From Gyromitra esculenta (Eukaryota; Ascomycota; Pezizomycetes; Pezizales; Discinaceae): a stretch of 64,000 bases of DNA. Positions 12,489 through 25,431 of this stretch are shown one piece after another. The notes below the pieces were generated by a model. The model saw only the letters and a program-made list of their open reading frames with translations, made no database searches and was not told the DNA's origin. Each line of letters begins with the position of its first letter. Position 1 is the stretch's first letter. The position numbers were made by a program, and so were the translations under genes. The stretch is taken from positions 620,001-684,000 of the forward strand of contig JBCAML010000003.1 of NCBI GenBank assembly GCA_038503075.1. Direction: 5' to 3'.

Positions 12489-13091
12489 TTTTTTGTCGTT
12501 TTATACCTGTATAGAGTCTCTTTTGTTGGGGTTTGTATGGAGTACAGGGATGTCAATTTTTTTGATAGGTATTACGCTTCTCGTCTGTATCTCTTTTCGC
12601 CAAATATACCTACGAATGCGCGGGAGTCAAGTTAGAATACTGGTCCCTAGAGAGCCAGAGTTAGATTAGATGGTACTAGGTCGGTTTTTTTGCCTAAAAA
12701 TTTAATTTTATGTTCATACATGTACCTATAATACACCAAGAGTGTATCAAGTTTAGTACGAAGTACAACACTACGAGAAATTTAATAGCGCATTGTGAGA
12801 CTTGTGTCCAGAATCATTGCCGATGCGTCATAACCGTGACTGTACTGGATCGCCAAGATGTCTTGGCGCGTAGAGCGCGTTCTCCATCACGTCGCCCCCC
12901 GTTTGCTTGTTCATATTCCCCCGCAAGAGCTCCACCAACATCTTATCTCGCCCCTTTAGACTGTTCAACAACCTCCTCTACCCTACCAGCTTCACATCCT
13001 ATCTTCCATTAGCTATATCAAGCTTCCGAAACGCCAGCTGAGAAGACTTGACAGTACTTGTCGTATCGCCCATCTCTGCGACCGACTTAAG
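12489..13091. other. Intergenic region TAF1-RAD52
   Basis: 3' flank of TAF1 and RAD52 promoter. One TACATGTA at 12717-12724. The 200 bases before RAD52 are C-rich. An ATG at a different frame upstream of 13092 could be a short uORF. No gene seen. Confidence 0.45.
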
Positions 13092-15168
13092 ATGCAACCT
13101 GGTGACCAGTACAAAGGCCTCGCCAACCCGTTTGACGAGACTCGGATCTCAGCTTATACCGCTATCGAAATTGCTTCGCTCCAAGCAAAGCTCGACCAAC
13201 AGCTCGGCCCCGAGTTCATCTCATCGCGGCCGGGCCCTTCAGGGAAGAAAATACACTACTTGCAGGCAGATAAATGTATCAATCTTGCGAACGAAGTCTT
13301 CGGCTTCAATGGCTGGTCCTCTACCGTTAAGACTATTGAGCTCGATTTTGTATGATCCCGACATATCCTAATCTCGAATGGGAAATAGATTTACTAATAT
13401 ATAACTATTTTCAAGCTTGATCAAAAAGATGGGAAATGGAATATCGGATTATCTGTAACCGTAAGAGTTACGTTGAAGGATGGAACGTTTCATGAGGTAT
13501 TTTTTATGTGCTGGAATTTATGGAAAGAATGCATTGGAGAAACTATATTAATGGGCGAATGAAATTAGGATATTGGGTATGGGTCTATGGAAAGTGGCAA
13601 AACTAAGGCTCAAGTATTCGAGAAGGCCAAGAAAGAGGGAACTACAGACGCGCTCAAGCGAGCACTGCGCAATTTTGGAAATCTCCTTGGGAATTGCTTG
13701 ATCGATAAGGATTATCTAGGGAAGGTGGTTAAGCTGAAAGTGCCCCCCGTATGTTTAACTGATCCAATTACCAGTTACCAAAACCTGACACTAGATATAG
13801 ACTCGCTTTGATGAGAGAAAATTACATCGGCACAGTGAATTTGCAGCCCAAATCAAGAAGGAACCCATAGTTGGGTCAGTAAATTTTCCGAGCCCGCCAC
13901 CTCGAGACTCAGTGGTTCTCAATCACCCAATGGAAGAAAGGCCACAAGGTTTGTAAGTCGCTTTAGTTTAGATCATTACCTTTAGCTTATTTGGTATAGA
14001 ATCACCAGAAAATATCGACGAGTACGGAGGCGACGAGTTCGAAGAGCTAGGAATATTTGGTAGCGGGGGTGATCCATTTGATGACTTGATGCCAGATGAA
14101 ATAGCTATAGACTTCAGTGATGAAAGTGTTAAGGATCCAACTCCTCCAGGCGCATCTACTACCACTACACCTGGCGGTCAACATAACTTAAATAATGCCA
14201 ATCAATCAGTCAACCGCCAAAATTTACAGACACCACAACCGCAGCGCGTTCAGCAGGTAAGTCGCAATGCCATAACATCAAGACCACAACTTCCACCACC
14301 ACAACCCCAGCAACCCCAACAACCCCGCCCTATTCAACCTCCTCAATTCCAACGTCAGCCTCAAGCTCAATCGGCTAACCAGTACCAGCCCATACAAAGG
14401 CCACAGTCAAACCCACCTCGCGCACCCACCCCTCAAGGAGGATTTCAGGAATCACCAACACCAGTAAGAGCACAGCCACCAGTAAATAACGGAACAAATT
14501 TCAGAAATGTGCAACAGGGCAACCAAAGAGGGCAACCGCCACCACAACATCAGCAACAGCAACAAAACCAGCAACCACAGAAATCGCCCCCCGCAGTGCC
14601 AATGATTGCCGCTCCCCAGCTAAATGGCGGACCAGAAACACCCACAAACCCACCACCTCAAAACCCAACGATCGGATTTTTCAGTGGCCGAGCAGTTGTT
14701 AACATGGAAGGCGAACACAAGCTTATCCCTGATCAAGCGCTGGCATTCAACCCTCGTCATCAAACATCAATCCCTCGTTCTCATGGCATCGACCACTCGA
14801 AGTCCTCTCCAATTCCCAGAAAGGTGCTTTCAGGGCCGCAAGGGCCCGCGGGTGGGGCGTATGTTCGTCCAAATTTTGAGAATCCAAGCCTTACCGCAAA
14901 TCGGCAAATCGGGATGCCTCCACAGGCTCGCGGGGCTGGATCTTTCCGGCAGCCAGGACCGGCAGCTGGATTCAAGAGACCAGCAGAGACCGCGGCTCCA
15001 GGAGGGTAAGACTTACACTTTCAAATATTGAAATTGGGAGGTAGTTATTAATGTATGGATAGTAATAACCCTAGACCTACACTTGGTGATGCTTCGGGAG
15101 CAAATCTGAATAAGCAGACAGTTCCAAACTTCGGAAATGACACAAAGCGGCAAGCAAGGATGAGCTGA
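13092..15168 (+). CDS. rad52: Rad52 recombination mediator
   Basis: Loads Rad51 on RPA-coated single-stranded DNA and anneals complementary strands in homologous recombination. Six exons join in frame: 13092-13349, 13416-13496, 13569-13748, 13801-13948, 14000-15005 and 15063-15168, giving 592 residues. Residues about 15-190 are the conserved ring-forming DNA-binding domain, with [43 protein letters not shown] and [19 protein letters not shown] all present. The rest is low complexity, rich in Pro and Gln, and should hold RPA- and Rad51-binding segments. The C-terminus ends KRQARMS. Introns are 51-72 nt. The fourth intron could use either of two overlapping donors; the GTTTGT donor at 13949 keeps the frame. 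Confidence 0.94.
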
Positions 15169-16355
15169 GCCAAAAATGCGATCAATTGATATGTTTTAGT
15201 ACTTTTCTTGTTTTTTCTTTCTTTCCCCTTTCCTTCAACATCAGGGATAGACTGGTTAGTGTGTTTCTGCGCATTTTCGCGTGCGGGCCACGGCGGCGTT
15301 TTTCGTATATATCGGAGTTTTCACCACTGGACAATAACGGGTCTATTTATTTTATATTCATTACAAAGTCGGCTTGTTTTGCTTTTTATTTATTTTGTTA
15401 TGGGCTTTTGTAAATTGCTGTATTAAATTGGTTATATTGCACTGATTTTAGTACTGTTGATGATTTGTTAATCGGATGGTAGGCAGAATTTATCTAGAAC
15501 CTTTAAGAGGGATCTAACTAATGCACGATCGTTCTAATAAGGGCATGAAGTTTAAGCACTGCATCCCATATTAAGCAGATGTTATTATACAAGAAAACTT
15601 AGTTCACTCAAAATTGTCCCTATTTATACCAGAAATCCTTAGAGTGGTACCCTTGCGTTGTGATGTGTTTCGTGTAAAACTAGGAATACTTTAATGGGGC
15701 TTGAAAATTAGGCGTTTCTTAGCCAACCTAACACATAGCAAAGAGTCGGATTAGGCATAGGTGGCGTTTGTTTAGTAAGTATCAAATAGAGCAGCCTGCG
15801 GACGACTCCGGAATGTTTATTGAATACATTAAATAAATTCAGAAAGTTGCAGGAGAGATTACTTTCTCGCGAGTGATTAGCTATGATTTCAGCACACTTA
15901 AGGCTGGGCAGCCGGGGGGGGAGATTGCTCATGAATTGCTCATAAATATATTTAGAGCAATAGCTAGTTTTTGCTGAACTCAATACCCCGATTTGATATC
16001 CGTTAAACGCTTGTGACCTACATCCATTGGCGAGATATCTAGGACTATCAACTACTCTATGAACGTGAGAGAACTGCACAACTCACCCATTCATGCTGAA
16101 TATGATTGGACAATGTGACAAGCAGTTGTGGAAGGTAGGCAAATCACTTGGCTGTTTTGGGCCGGTTCCTATCATTCCAGACTAATATTAATCCGTGGGT
16201 AATATCCATATCATACAGCTTTTACTACACCAGTAATTATTTTTTAAGCCCATCCCTTTAAAAAAGAAAAAATTTGATAACTGAAAAACTGAAAAACAAA
16301 AACCCCTTTCCCCAACCCACAAAACTGATTTCTTTACTCATTATACTATAGAACC
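15169..16355. other. Convergent intergenic region RAD52-SPT6
   Basis: About 1.2 kb between convergent 3' ends. T-rich 3' UTR-like sequence follows RAD52. I see no conserved frame, tRNA or repeat of note. Confidence 0.45.
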
Positions 16356-19300
16356 TCACATCCTCGCACGCGACTTCTGCGAGTGCATGAACATAGTTTT
16401 GAAACCCTATAGTTATCCAGATTAGTTAAAAAGAACGATCCTAAAGAAGCCGAGAACGAAGGGAAGCATACGTTACATAAAGTCATCATATCCGGGAACG
16501 GGGTGTCCCTAAGCTGGAAGGCTGAAGGAATGATTTTTACGGGCCAACTGCCAACGGAAGCTCCAGCGCCGGCTTTGAACAAGAGATGAAAGTATCCAGG
16601 GTGTTTGGCGTCGAAGCAGAAGCCATAGGTCGATCGCTTCGGGTTAGCCTCACAGTACTTTTCTAACCATTTTTCTGTTGCAAAAAAGATTAGATACTAT
16701 AAAATATATTAGGAAAATAAGAGCCAAAACTTACCACAATCCGCCTTGGTGCCGGTAATGAATTTGGAATTGTGGGTCAACTCGTCGACTTTTCTCGCCA
16801 TAGCCTTGACATGATTGACGATCAACTCGTCCAAATCACTGTACGAGAACCTTCCGCCAACCCTTAATGTCCTCCCAACAGTGAACTCATTCTCTTTATC
16901 TAACTCCAGTACGTCGATGTGTTGATAAATGTTATCATTAACCTTCCATGTAACCGCGATATGATCTGGACCGTTGGAAGAAGGTCGGATAACAGCATCT
17001 CCACGATTTTGACCTGCCAGGAACTCTTCGGCTTGTCGGCTATTGAATGGTTTGAACAAAGGATGTTTGATAACCCTCGCCGAGCGCGTCTGCTCTTGGT
17101 TCGTAACAGCCAACCGAGCTTTGTCCCTTTCCTCCCGAGCGTCATCCCATTCCTCTTGCGGAACGTCAGGGTTTTTGCGTTTCGGGTTCCGGATTTTATC
17201 TTCTCGAAGCGAGAGTTCCGCGTAGAATGTTCTCGCGTTTATACTCTCGATTCTAGCCTGAACCGTTTGCCCAATGTGGTACATGGCACTAGGAGAGAAG
17301 TGAGAACCCCCATCGTGCATCTCGTCGATCGAAACATTCCCCTCGATGCCACAATCAAGGCGAGCAGCGATGAATCGGTCAGTTACTCGTCTAATGTTGA
17401 CGGGTACAACCATCCCATCGTCCAGTGTGTCTTTAGTTTCACCCGTAAGCATGGTGAAAATCTCCTCCGTACTGAGCCTGTTGAACTTATTCCGCAACTC
17501 CTCGTAGGCGTGCTGCAGTTCGGCACGGATAGTTTCAAGGGTAGCGCGCTTCTTCTGATTGAAATTTCGCTCCAGCTCCTCAGCGTAGTCTTCTAAACTC
17601 AACTCATTGACCTTATCCTCCTGACCGTTGATCAACTCGTTAATGACCGCACCCGGACCGCCATCCACCACCATGGCTGCAACATCCTCTTCGTCAATGT
17701 CGAGAGCATCAGCTGCCATTTTCCGTCCCAAATCATAATCTTCTGGATGCACTCTGGTATTATCAAGATAATCCGAGTTGCGATCTGAAGGGTCGTGTGG
17801 TATGATAAGGAAACTAGCACAATTTACAAAAACTCTAGGGCCAACGACTGTGCCTAGCCCCTTATCCCGATCACCCAGAAGTTCAATTCGGCTCGAAACT
17901 TTCCCACCCTATATAATCAGTTAGCAGATAGTAATATATTATAATTATAATAATTATATAACTTACATTGGCTTGGATGGTCTTGAGAACGCTAGTTGCT
18001 TTTCTAGGACCAAGACCGCAGACATACGGAACAAGTGTTGCCACGTAGGGTTTGCTGGCAGCTTCATTAATATCCACACCAACCAAATTCACCATATCCA
18101 CAATGGCGGAGTCTAGAGCCCTCTGCAATTTGTCCTCCGGTAGAAGCTGCTGAGCAGGGTGGAAGACGATAGACACGATATCCTTTCCAAGACCCGCATA
18201 CTCCAACAAAGGATTCTGCACATATCTCGCAAGAGCAACACAGTAGCGGGCAAGAGGTGGGAGATCAGGGTGGTCCAGCATAGCCCTATCGCTGTTTTGA
18301 TATAATCGGGCCACTTCGTCGTTCACGTATATCACTTCGATCGGCATCCGATCTTCTTCCTCTCCGACAACCGTGATATCGTTCTGCTCAACGATTTGAC
18401 GCATATCTTCTACCAGTTTGTGCGTCTGAACGCTGAAACCAGCTATGCCAATAACATCTGGCTTTCGGCGCTGTAGCACGTCCACCAGTTCTTGCCGGGA
18501 TTTCTCATCCTTGAGGTCTGGATACTTCACATTCTCAAGAACTCTCCCATCTTCATCTCTAAAGATACCAACGACAGCGTCACGACCTCTCTCGCCTTGA
18601 CCATTTGAAAGGGTGAATACTCGTGGAATCTCACCAAGCTTCAATGCCTTTGGCTTGTAAGGTGCTTGATCAAGTTTCTATTATTGAACTGTTAGCTAGA
18701 ATCACGTGAGATAGAGGTAATGATAGGATTGTTACTTTTGAGTAGGCACGACGACATTCGAACGCTACAGCGTCCTCGCAGGCGGTTCTCAGCTCATCCT
18801 TCACGTTCTTTTGGAACATGACCCTGAACTTTGCCATCGCAATATCGATCACGTCTTTGCGCTCCTTATTCCAAGCTTCAGCAATATCACTAACATTTTC
18901 AGACGTGATATAGTCGTAAAGACGGCGGGTAAAGTTGTCTTCTTTTTGAAGTTCGATATTGATTTCTACCAACCCTTCGCTCTCTGCCTTCATCATCCGC
19001 AGGTACATCCCAGGTTGGGCCGCAATTGCCTGCATTGTCTGGTTCCGAAGATATTTGAATTCCTGTAGCAAGTCAGTTTTCATCCTCACTAGTTCATATG
19101 ACAATAATTCCTTACATAAAACTGGTGTTGTTCGTCAATCTTCTTGACACCCTTTTCCGTGACATTAACATGGACCAAACTCCTGGTAAACCATCTTTCC
19201 CTCAGCGCCTTCCTCAGACTCGGATTGGTAAACATCTCTTCCGCAAGCATAAATCTCGCAGCTTGTAATGCGATCTCTCCGGTCGCGAATTCAGGATCTT

Positions 19301-21115
19301 CGACAAACTCGTCTGACATCGAATGTGGGTAATCCAAAGGATCCTCTGCAAACTCACGCTTTTGATCCAATTGTACGTTGACCGAGAATTGCCCCGCGGT
19401 TATTCCGAATGCTCGGACCAAACCGTAAACCCTACCATTACGGATTCGCTCAAACACTGTTTTACTATTCCCCGGTCTTCGAAACCCGTTACCACGTTCA
19501 CCGGTCAGGGCGATATCTTTAAGCTGGGAATGATAGCGGAAGTGAATATAATCATGCATGTCCTGAACTTGGTCGCCTGTTTCGGCATTTCGAATACCTT
19601 CCTCAGCTTCCCTATCGTCATCGATGTTCGCTTGGCCCTTGAGCTGATTGTAGGTACGTTCAAAGGCTTGGCGCTTGTCATAATAGGCACGGAATTTAAG
19701 ATCGTGATCGAGAATCTCCCATAAATCATCCTGTGAGATAAGCCTCTCAGCTACGATCTCATATTGGGTCTCCCCTTCACCGTAATTCCTTTTCGGGATC
19801 TTTTCTGCGTGAATCAAATAGTCCTTTCGATGCTGGAAAACAAACGGAACTTCCATTTCCTCTATCACAAAGAACTCTAAGATCTTCTTGATTGCCTTCA
19901 CTAAAGCCTCCTGAAGATGCTCTGACATTCTCTTTTTAGGCATCAAGAACCTTGCGATCCATTCGCCTTCTTCATCAATTTGCTCCCGACCGATGTTGAG
20001 GTGGTTATAAGGCTTCCTGGCAATTTGGTACCGCTCTGGAACATCGTTTAACCGTATTTCGTTGTCCTCCTCAGTAAGCATACGATCCGCCAACTCACTG
20101 GGCTCGAAAACGTCCTTTAATTCGAGTTCTTTCACTTTGTCTTCGCCTTCCTCGTGGTCTTCCTCGGTGACAAGCATATCATCGTATTCGTCACCTCGTC
20201 CGAAAATATCTTGCATATCCGAAATAGCACCTTCGCGTAGGCCCAGGTGTTGAGGTGCGTAGCTGCCTCTATTATGGTCTCGCTCTCCACGCCTCCGGCC
20301 GGCCATCTGCATATCATCATCGCTCCCGCCTTGACGACCCTCCTCTTCAGACATCTCATCTTCTTCGATGAAGTCTGCGAATTCATCCACAAGTCCGCGG
20401 CCGTCGCTTCTGTCGCCTCCACCTTTACGAGCGTTGTCGAGACCTTCGTCATCATCGTCAGGTTCCCCGGGGGCATCAAGGTCTTCCTCGTCCGAAAAAA
20501 TTTCATTCAGGTCGCGTGATTGTTGCCGGCGGCGGTTTTCCTCAGCCTGTCGACGACCTTGTTTAAGACGCTTGAACTTGCTCTAAAAAGTTAATCTGTT
20601 AGAGTGGTCGTCTGCAGGCTTTCACCCCCCAATTCATGGTAAAGATGGAAAGAGAGGTTAAACAAACCTGACTACTCCTGTGCACCTCAACACCATTATT
20701 CTCCATGACCAAGTCCAAATCATCTTCGTCCAGCCCCTCTTCGTCCTCTTCATCGCGTTGGGACCTCCTTCGCTTCTTCCTCTTCTTCTTGACCATCACT
20801 AGTGACCCATCCGCTTGTTCCTCCTCCTCTTCTTCGTCCTCGTCATCCACAATAAACCCTTCTCGGATCTTCTCGGTCACGTTAGCAATTCTGACCTTGT
20901 GCCACTTGGAACACAAAACAAACCTTGGCAGCTTCCTCGTCATCGTCATCGTCCTCTTCCTCACTGCTGTCTTCGAAGTCCTGCCTCGGTTTCTTCCCAT
21001 TTGTTGCCAGTTTCCTGCGCACCTCGCCACTAGCACCATTAAGCTCCTCATCGAGTTCCTCCTCGTCGTCATCGTCAAGCTGCGCTTCGCGGTCGACGAA
21101 GTCGCCCATGCTCAT
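16356..21115 (-). CDS. spt6: Spt6 transcription elongation factor / histone chaperone
   Basis: Histone chaperone that travels with RNA polymerase II and restores nucleosomes. Eight exons join in frame: 21115-20924, 20871-20668, 20582-19116, 19062-18736, 18677-17967, 17908-16735, 16674-16472 and 16406-16356, giving 1442 residues, the normal size. The first 200 residues are strongly acidic with lysine clusters. Then come the helix-turn-helix and YqgF-like core, an HhH segment ([17 protein letters not shown]), an S1 domain ([12 protein letters not shown] region) and tandem SH2 domains at the C-terminus ([20 protein letters not shown] and [20 protein letters not shown]) that bind the phosphorylated polymerase linker. 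The final exon is only 17 codons long. The start is the first ATG of MSMGDF. Confidence 0.95.
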
Positions 21116-22032
21116 GATTGCTGTAAGAGACCAGAGCGTTGCGCAAACCCGAATCTCCTAAGACAGGGGAGAACACAGTGGGATATTGATTTTATCGTGA
21201 ATTTTGGAGGTTTTTTTAAAGCTAGCCAACCAATAGAAATCCGTATAGAAACCGGCGCACACAAGAAAACAAGGCTTCAAGAGGAGGGGAAGGGAATATA
21301 AAGAGGAAATGGAGAACCGTCGAAAACTCGAGAGCTCAAACGGGCATTGGGTCCCTTTTAAAGAAACTTCAGGGTAAGTCGCGCATCTTTTGGGTACACG
21401 AGGTCTTGGCATTTTATGTAAGCTCCATCACGCGTAAAGGCTTGGCGTAGCAATCTATGATTCGATTAGTATTCATCTCGATACACTACAACACAGCCTA
21501 TCAATCATGTGTTTTGCATCTTTTTGCAGAGAATAGAGGATTTTTTCTTACAGGTAGCAGACAAACAGGCAGGTTTGAACGAATTTCTCTGGAAAAACCA
21601 ATATTTATTAATACCCCAGTTTTAAATGTTACTTCTGCTTAAACAGATTAGTATTCTGATTCATAGTAGTCATAAAAATCATAATCAGCTAATCGATGTT
21701 CGGAACAGAAATTCTCTTCCCAAGAAACCCGTGAGGAGAGAATAGGAAACGATATTTATGCTCATAAAGCAGCACTTTAATCATATATCGTCAATCACTA
21801 CACTAGCCAGCTCGATACATTTGCTCCGTTCGATAAATTTCGCGACAACTCAAGACCGTCACAAAAAAAATCTATAATAGTTCATAAAACTAGAAAGAAT
21901 GATGAAAAGGTGGAAAAATATGGAAGCCCCGATAAGATGAGCAACACCCAAGAATGTAAACCAACGCTTGTAAACGCCCCTAATGATTTATACCTAAAAG
22001 GAAAGTGGGAACAAAAAAGAAGTTTTATGCAG
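21116..22032. other. SPT6 promoter and F-box gene 3' flank
   Basis: The right part is AT-rich 3' flank of the F-box gene and the left part is the SPT6 upstream region. No gene or obvious repeat seen. Confidence 0.45.
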
Positions 22033-24464
22033 CTACACTTTAGCAGGAGGCCTTTTTTGAATTTGAAAGTATGTCAAGATCGACTTACGATTACCTTCCC
22101 TGTTGTTACACTTCAGCCCATTATTCTTATTAGTCCCGTGAATACTATTCGTAAGATTCCCTATTGACAACTTTTCTCTAGCAGAGTTCGCCACGGCAGT
22201 GGGATTTCCCAACACCCTCCTCTTATTCATAAATGCCCCAAAGATTCCGCTGCATCTCATCCATTCACCTGGGTCCTCGATTCCTTTCATCTCTGGCAAG
22301 GGTTTGAACCACTGTTGCAATTCCTTCTGCGTGTATTGTCTTCCGCCGACAAGAGTAATAGGCGAAGCCTTTCTAAATGTCGGGTGGAGAATGATGACTT
22401 TCTGCGGAGACGTCCAAATGCATCGAGGATTTCCGTAACTATCAGGATGGGCTGAAAGCAAGTGTGAAACTAGCTCTTGGAAATTCATCATGTCTCTGCA
22501 CTTGCAAGTCTCATGAGAAGTATAGAAGGTATTTAGCATGGCGGCTGGACATGCAAAGACACGATCTTCTCCGCTGTGGAAAAATCCGTAACTAGCGGGA
22601 TGCAGAAGTCCTTCCTCAACGGCAGCATAGAAATGAGAACGAAATTTGTCCTCCAGGAGATCCACAAGTTTCATCAAGTGGTTTCCGTCCCACTCACTTC
22701 TCCAATCCTCGTATCTCATAAAAACGGTTGCTGGCGTCCCACGAGGAATTTTGATCTCGAGGAAGGTTTTGCTGACCTGCTGCAAAGCTCTTTGGAGTAT
22801 TGTGCACCAACTTGTCGCCGAGAGTGGACCTTCTTTTATTACCTGTTGGATGATATTTGAACAAGCATTGTCTACCACCGAATCTTGTCGAATCCGGTAC
22901 AAAGCTTTGAGCTTATCCTTCTTTCGTTCCCTTTCCTCGAAAATGTCACGTTCCCTAAGGAGCTTAGGGAGCTGACGGATAAACTCGGATTTCGTAGGAT
23001 AGCTACTTGTTCTAAGGAATGCCCCATATGCGCCGAGTTGCTCTAGGATCTTTCCAGGTATAGGCTTTGGAAGGCGCTGCGATACAAAAATGAGCAAAGA
23101 GGGGGTAGTTTCAAATCTGAGGCCAACTTACCATGCACCAATCGTGAAAGTAGGTTATTCTTAGCTTCCTAACCTTTATCTCATCCGTACGCTTGTCTTC
23201 GGCAATCTTTTTAGGAATGGTAGGTCCCCATACTTCTAATGGAGATGTTTTCCACTTTTGCTTAGGCGAAATCTGCTTGGTTTTAATCCATCCGTCGAAA
23301 GCACCCGCCAGCATTTCATCTTCTGCTTCTTCGATTAGGTTATACGCATGCTCCTTCCAGCAAATCTTAGAGTAATTTGGATTTTTGTGCCAGTAGATCG
23401 CGTCGCAGACCCGTTCTCGTCTGTAAGGGGTCCAGTCTTCCTCATCGTCACATTTCTTCTTGAACATCTTTTTAAACTCTGAAATAGACATCGTCAAAGA
23501 TTTTATACATTCCTAAGCATATGCATATGTCAGCACTCATTGAGCAACTATCCAGTCCAAGGAAAGTCTCTAGTTAGACTTACATGGCAAGAACGAATAC
23601 TCCACGCATAATAAGGTTTAGCTTTCTCAGACTCACAGTAGTCACATCGTTTCTCTGTAGCAAGCTCAAACAAGCTCGCTTCATCGAGGTTGCCAGGTAA
23701 TTCGGGTTCGATACCACTTGGGTGGGGGTAATGTTGGAGACGAGCTTGGCGCCAGATCCTACGGATACAACCGTTAGATACCATATTTAACTTAGGTGGG
23801 GGAACTGAAGAAGCTGTGATTACCTAGCGTTGTCTTTCAATATCGATTTAAATCTCTGACAGGACCTCTCGCACTGAACGAGTACCTCACTTCTGCAGTG
23901 CCCAAAAATTTCGACAATAATCTCGTTTGGCAGGAATGGGATGTTCATCTTTGAAGGATCTCTCAGTCTTGGGTCCTCAACCCAATCGTCGAAACAGCTG
24001 AATTGAATTCCCAAGCCGTTGCAAATCTTCCTCAAAATTTGCTCTTCTTTACTTTCGGTGTTCCCAACAAAGATCTTTTCGTATATGTGTTCGGTCTTTA
24101 GTTTCTTCTTTTTGGGCTTCACGCCATACTCACCATCCGAGTCATCACTTGATTCGACACCTTGATTCTCCTGACGGATCCGAGGCGGGTCTCCGACAGC
24201 AATAAAGGGAGCCCTCCTAGTGACAGCCATCAAACGAGTTCGGACGGCTGGAGCTGAGGCCTCATGCTTATCAAAATTAGCTTTCGCAACGTTGATACAA
24301 GAGGTTGGTACCCTGTTCGATTGTTGTTCTTGCTGTGGATGTTGAATGGACATTTCTGTGTGCTTAACGTCGTCCATTTGGTCTTCATCTAGAACAGCAT
24401 AGGAAACGGGCACTTTTCGAGGACGAGTAGATCGACGGAGAGGGGTGGCATTAGGTAGACCCAT
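22033..24464 (-). CDS. F-box domain protein, substrate unknown
   Basis: Probable substrate receptor of an SCF ubiquitin ligase. Four exons join in frame: 24464-23824, 23758-23584, 23512-23132 and 23076-22033, giving 746 residues. Residues 1-130 are basic or disordered (RRSTRPRK near the start, a Lys cluster at 117-123). The F-box lies at about 174-215 (IPFLPNEIIVEIFGHC, then a Cys/Arg helix). A short Cys pair, CDYCESEKAKPY, follows. The C-terminal half (about residues 390-700) is largely helical, and it contains a CKCRD cysteine group; I recognise no WD40 or LRR repeats. The architecture resembles the large family of fungal F-box proteins of unknown target. Ubiquitin-ligase role is inferred from the F-box alone. 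Confidence 0.82.
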
Positions 24465-25431
24465 TTTAAACTACTTGGAAGCTTTAACTGTTTGGACAAA
24501 TGTCTCTGACGAAAGCCAGTGAATGAGGACGGTTTCGGTGAGGGTACTGATGGAGTGAGGTTGGCAGCAGAGAAAACAAACTTGACATTCACGCCAACTG
24601 AACCCGACTCACATAGAAACAGAGAGAGGCCGAAAGATATAGGGAGATATAATGGATGAGGCTAAGAACTGAGAGATAGGTAGATGGAAGGTGCGCCCGT
24701 AGGGGAGACAAACTGCAGCAGGCGGCGGTTAGAGACCGAGGGAGCACTGCGAAACCTTTCCAGGGCAAAGGCGGAGATTGCAGCAACGGCAAGGATGCCC
24801 GATGGAATTGAGCGGACAGTTGAGCCTGCTAACTTAAATACTCATGTCTTGTTCGGCTGAGATAGCAACAGTGGTAGTGAAAGCAAAATGAAGCAAACGT
24901 TGGCTAGTCAGGGAAGAGCTTAAGCAACGAAACGAGGAGAAGACCACCGAGATAGCTTGCTGAATTCTAGAAACACAGAAAGGAAAAGGACGGTGGCAAG
25001 AGCGAAGGTGAAACAGCATAGGTGAAGCAAAAGGAAACGGAAACTAGCAGCGTAACCGCAAGCAAGAGCGGAGGTGCATCGGGGTATAATAAGCTGCAGG
25101 ATTACATGTAGTATGTATTGACTTTCTTGACTCGTATGATGAGGGGTGATCGGCAAGGTTAGCTCCAAAGAGTAGCCTTAGCGAGATCGCCTGTCCGATT
25201 TCTCTGGTGAGCCACGCGGGCGGTGCGTCTTATGTCATTGACGAGGCTGGCGGATGCATGCCAGGGACTCTCGGGTCACATATTTTCGGTGGGGTTGTTT
25301 AAGGTCACCGGTACACAAAATCTTGTCACCCCACCTCCGGCTCAGATACAACTGTCACCCCTCACAGAATTCTGGGTAGCGTCATAGCCACGAGAGCTGC
25401 CACGATCTCCATACACACCCAGGAATTTAAT
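24465..25431. other. Divergent promoter region, F-box gene / ATXN10
   Basis: Nearly 1 kb between divergent starts. G/A-rich near the F-box start. One TACATGTA at 25103-25110. Short frames here have no conserved features. Confidence 0.45.

Noticed and set aside
15708..16079. 123-codon minus-strand frame between RAD52 and SPT6
   Set aside because: No recognisable domain and it lies in convergent 3' flanks.
20705..21301. Ser-rich plus-strand frames across the SPT6 start
   Set aside because: They are antisense shadows of the acidic Spt6 N-terminus.
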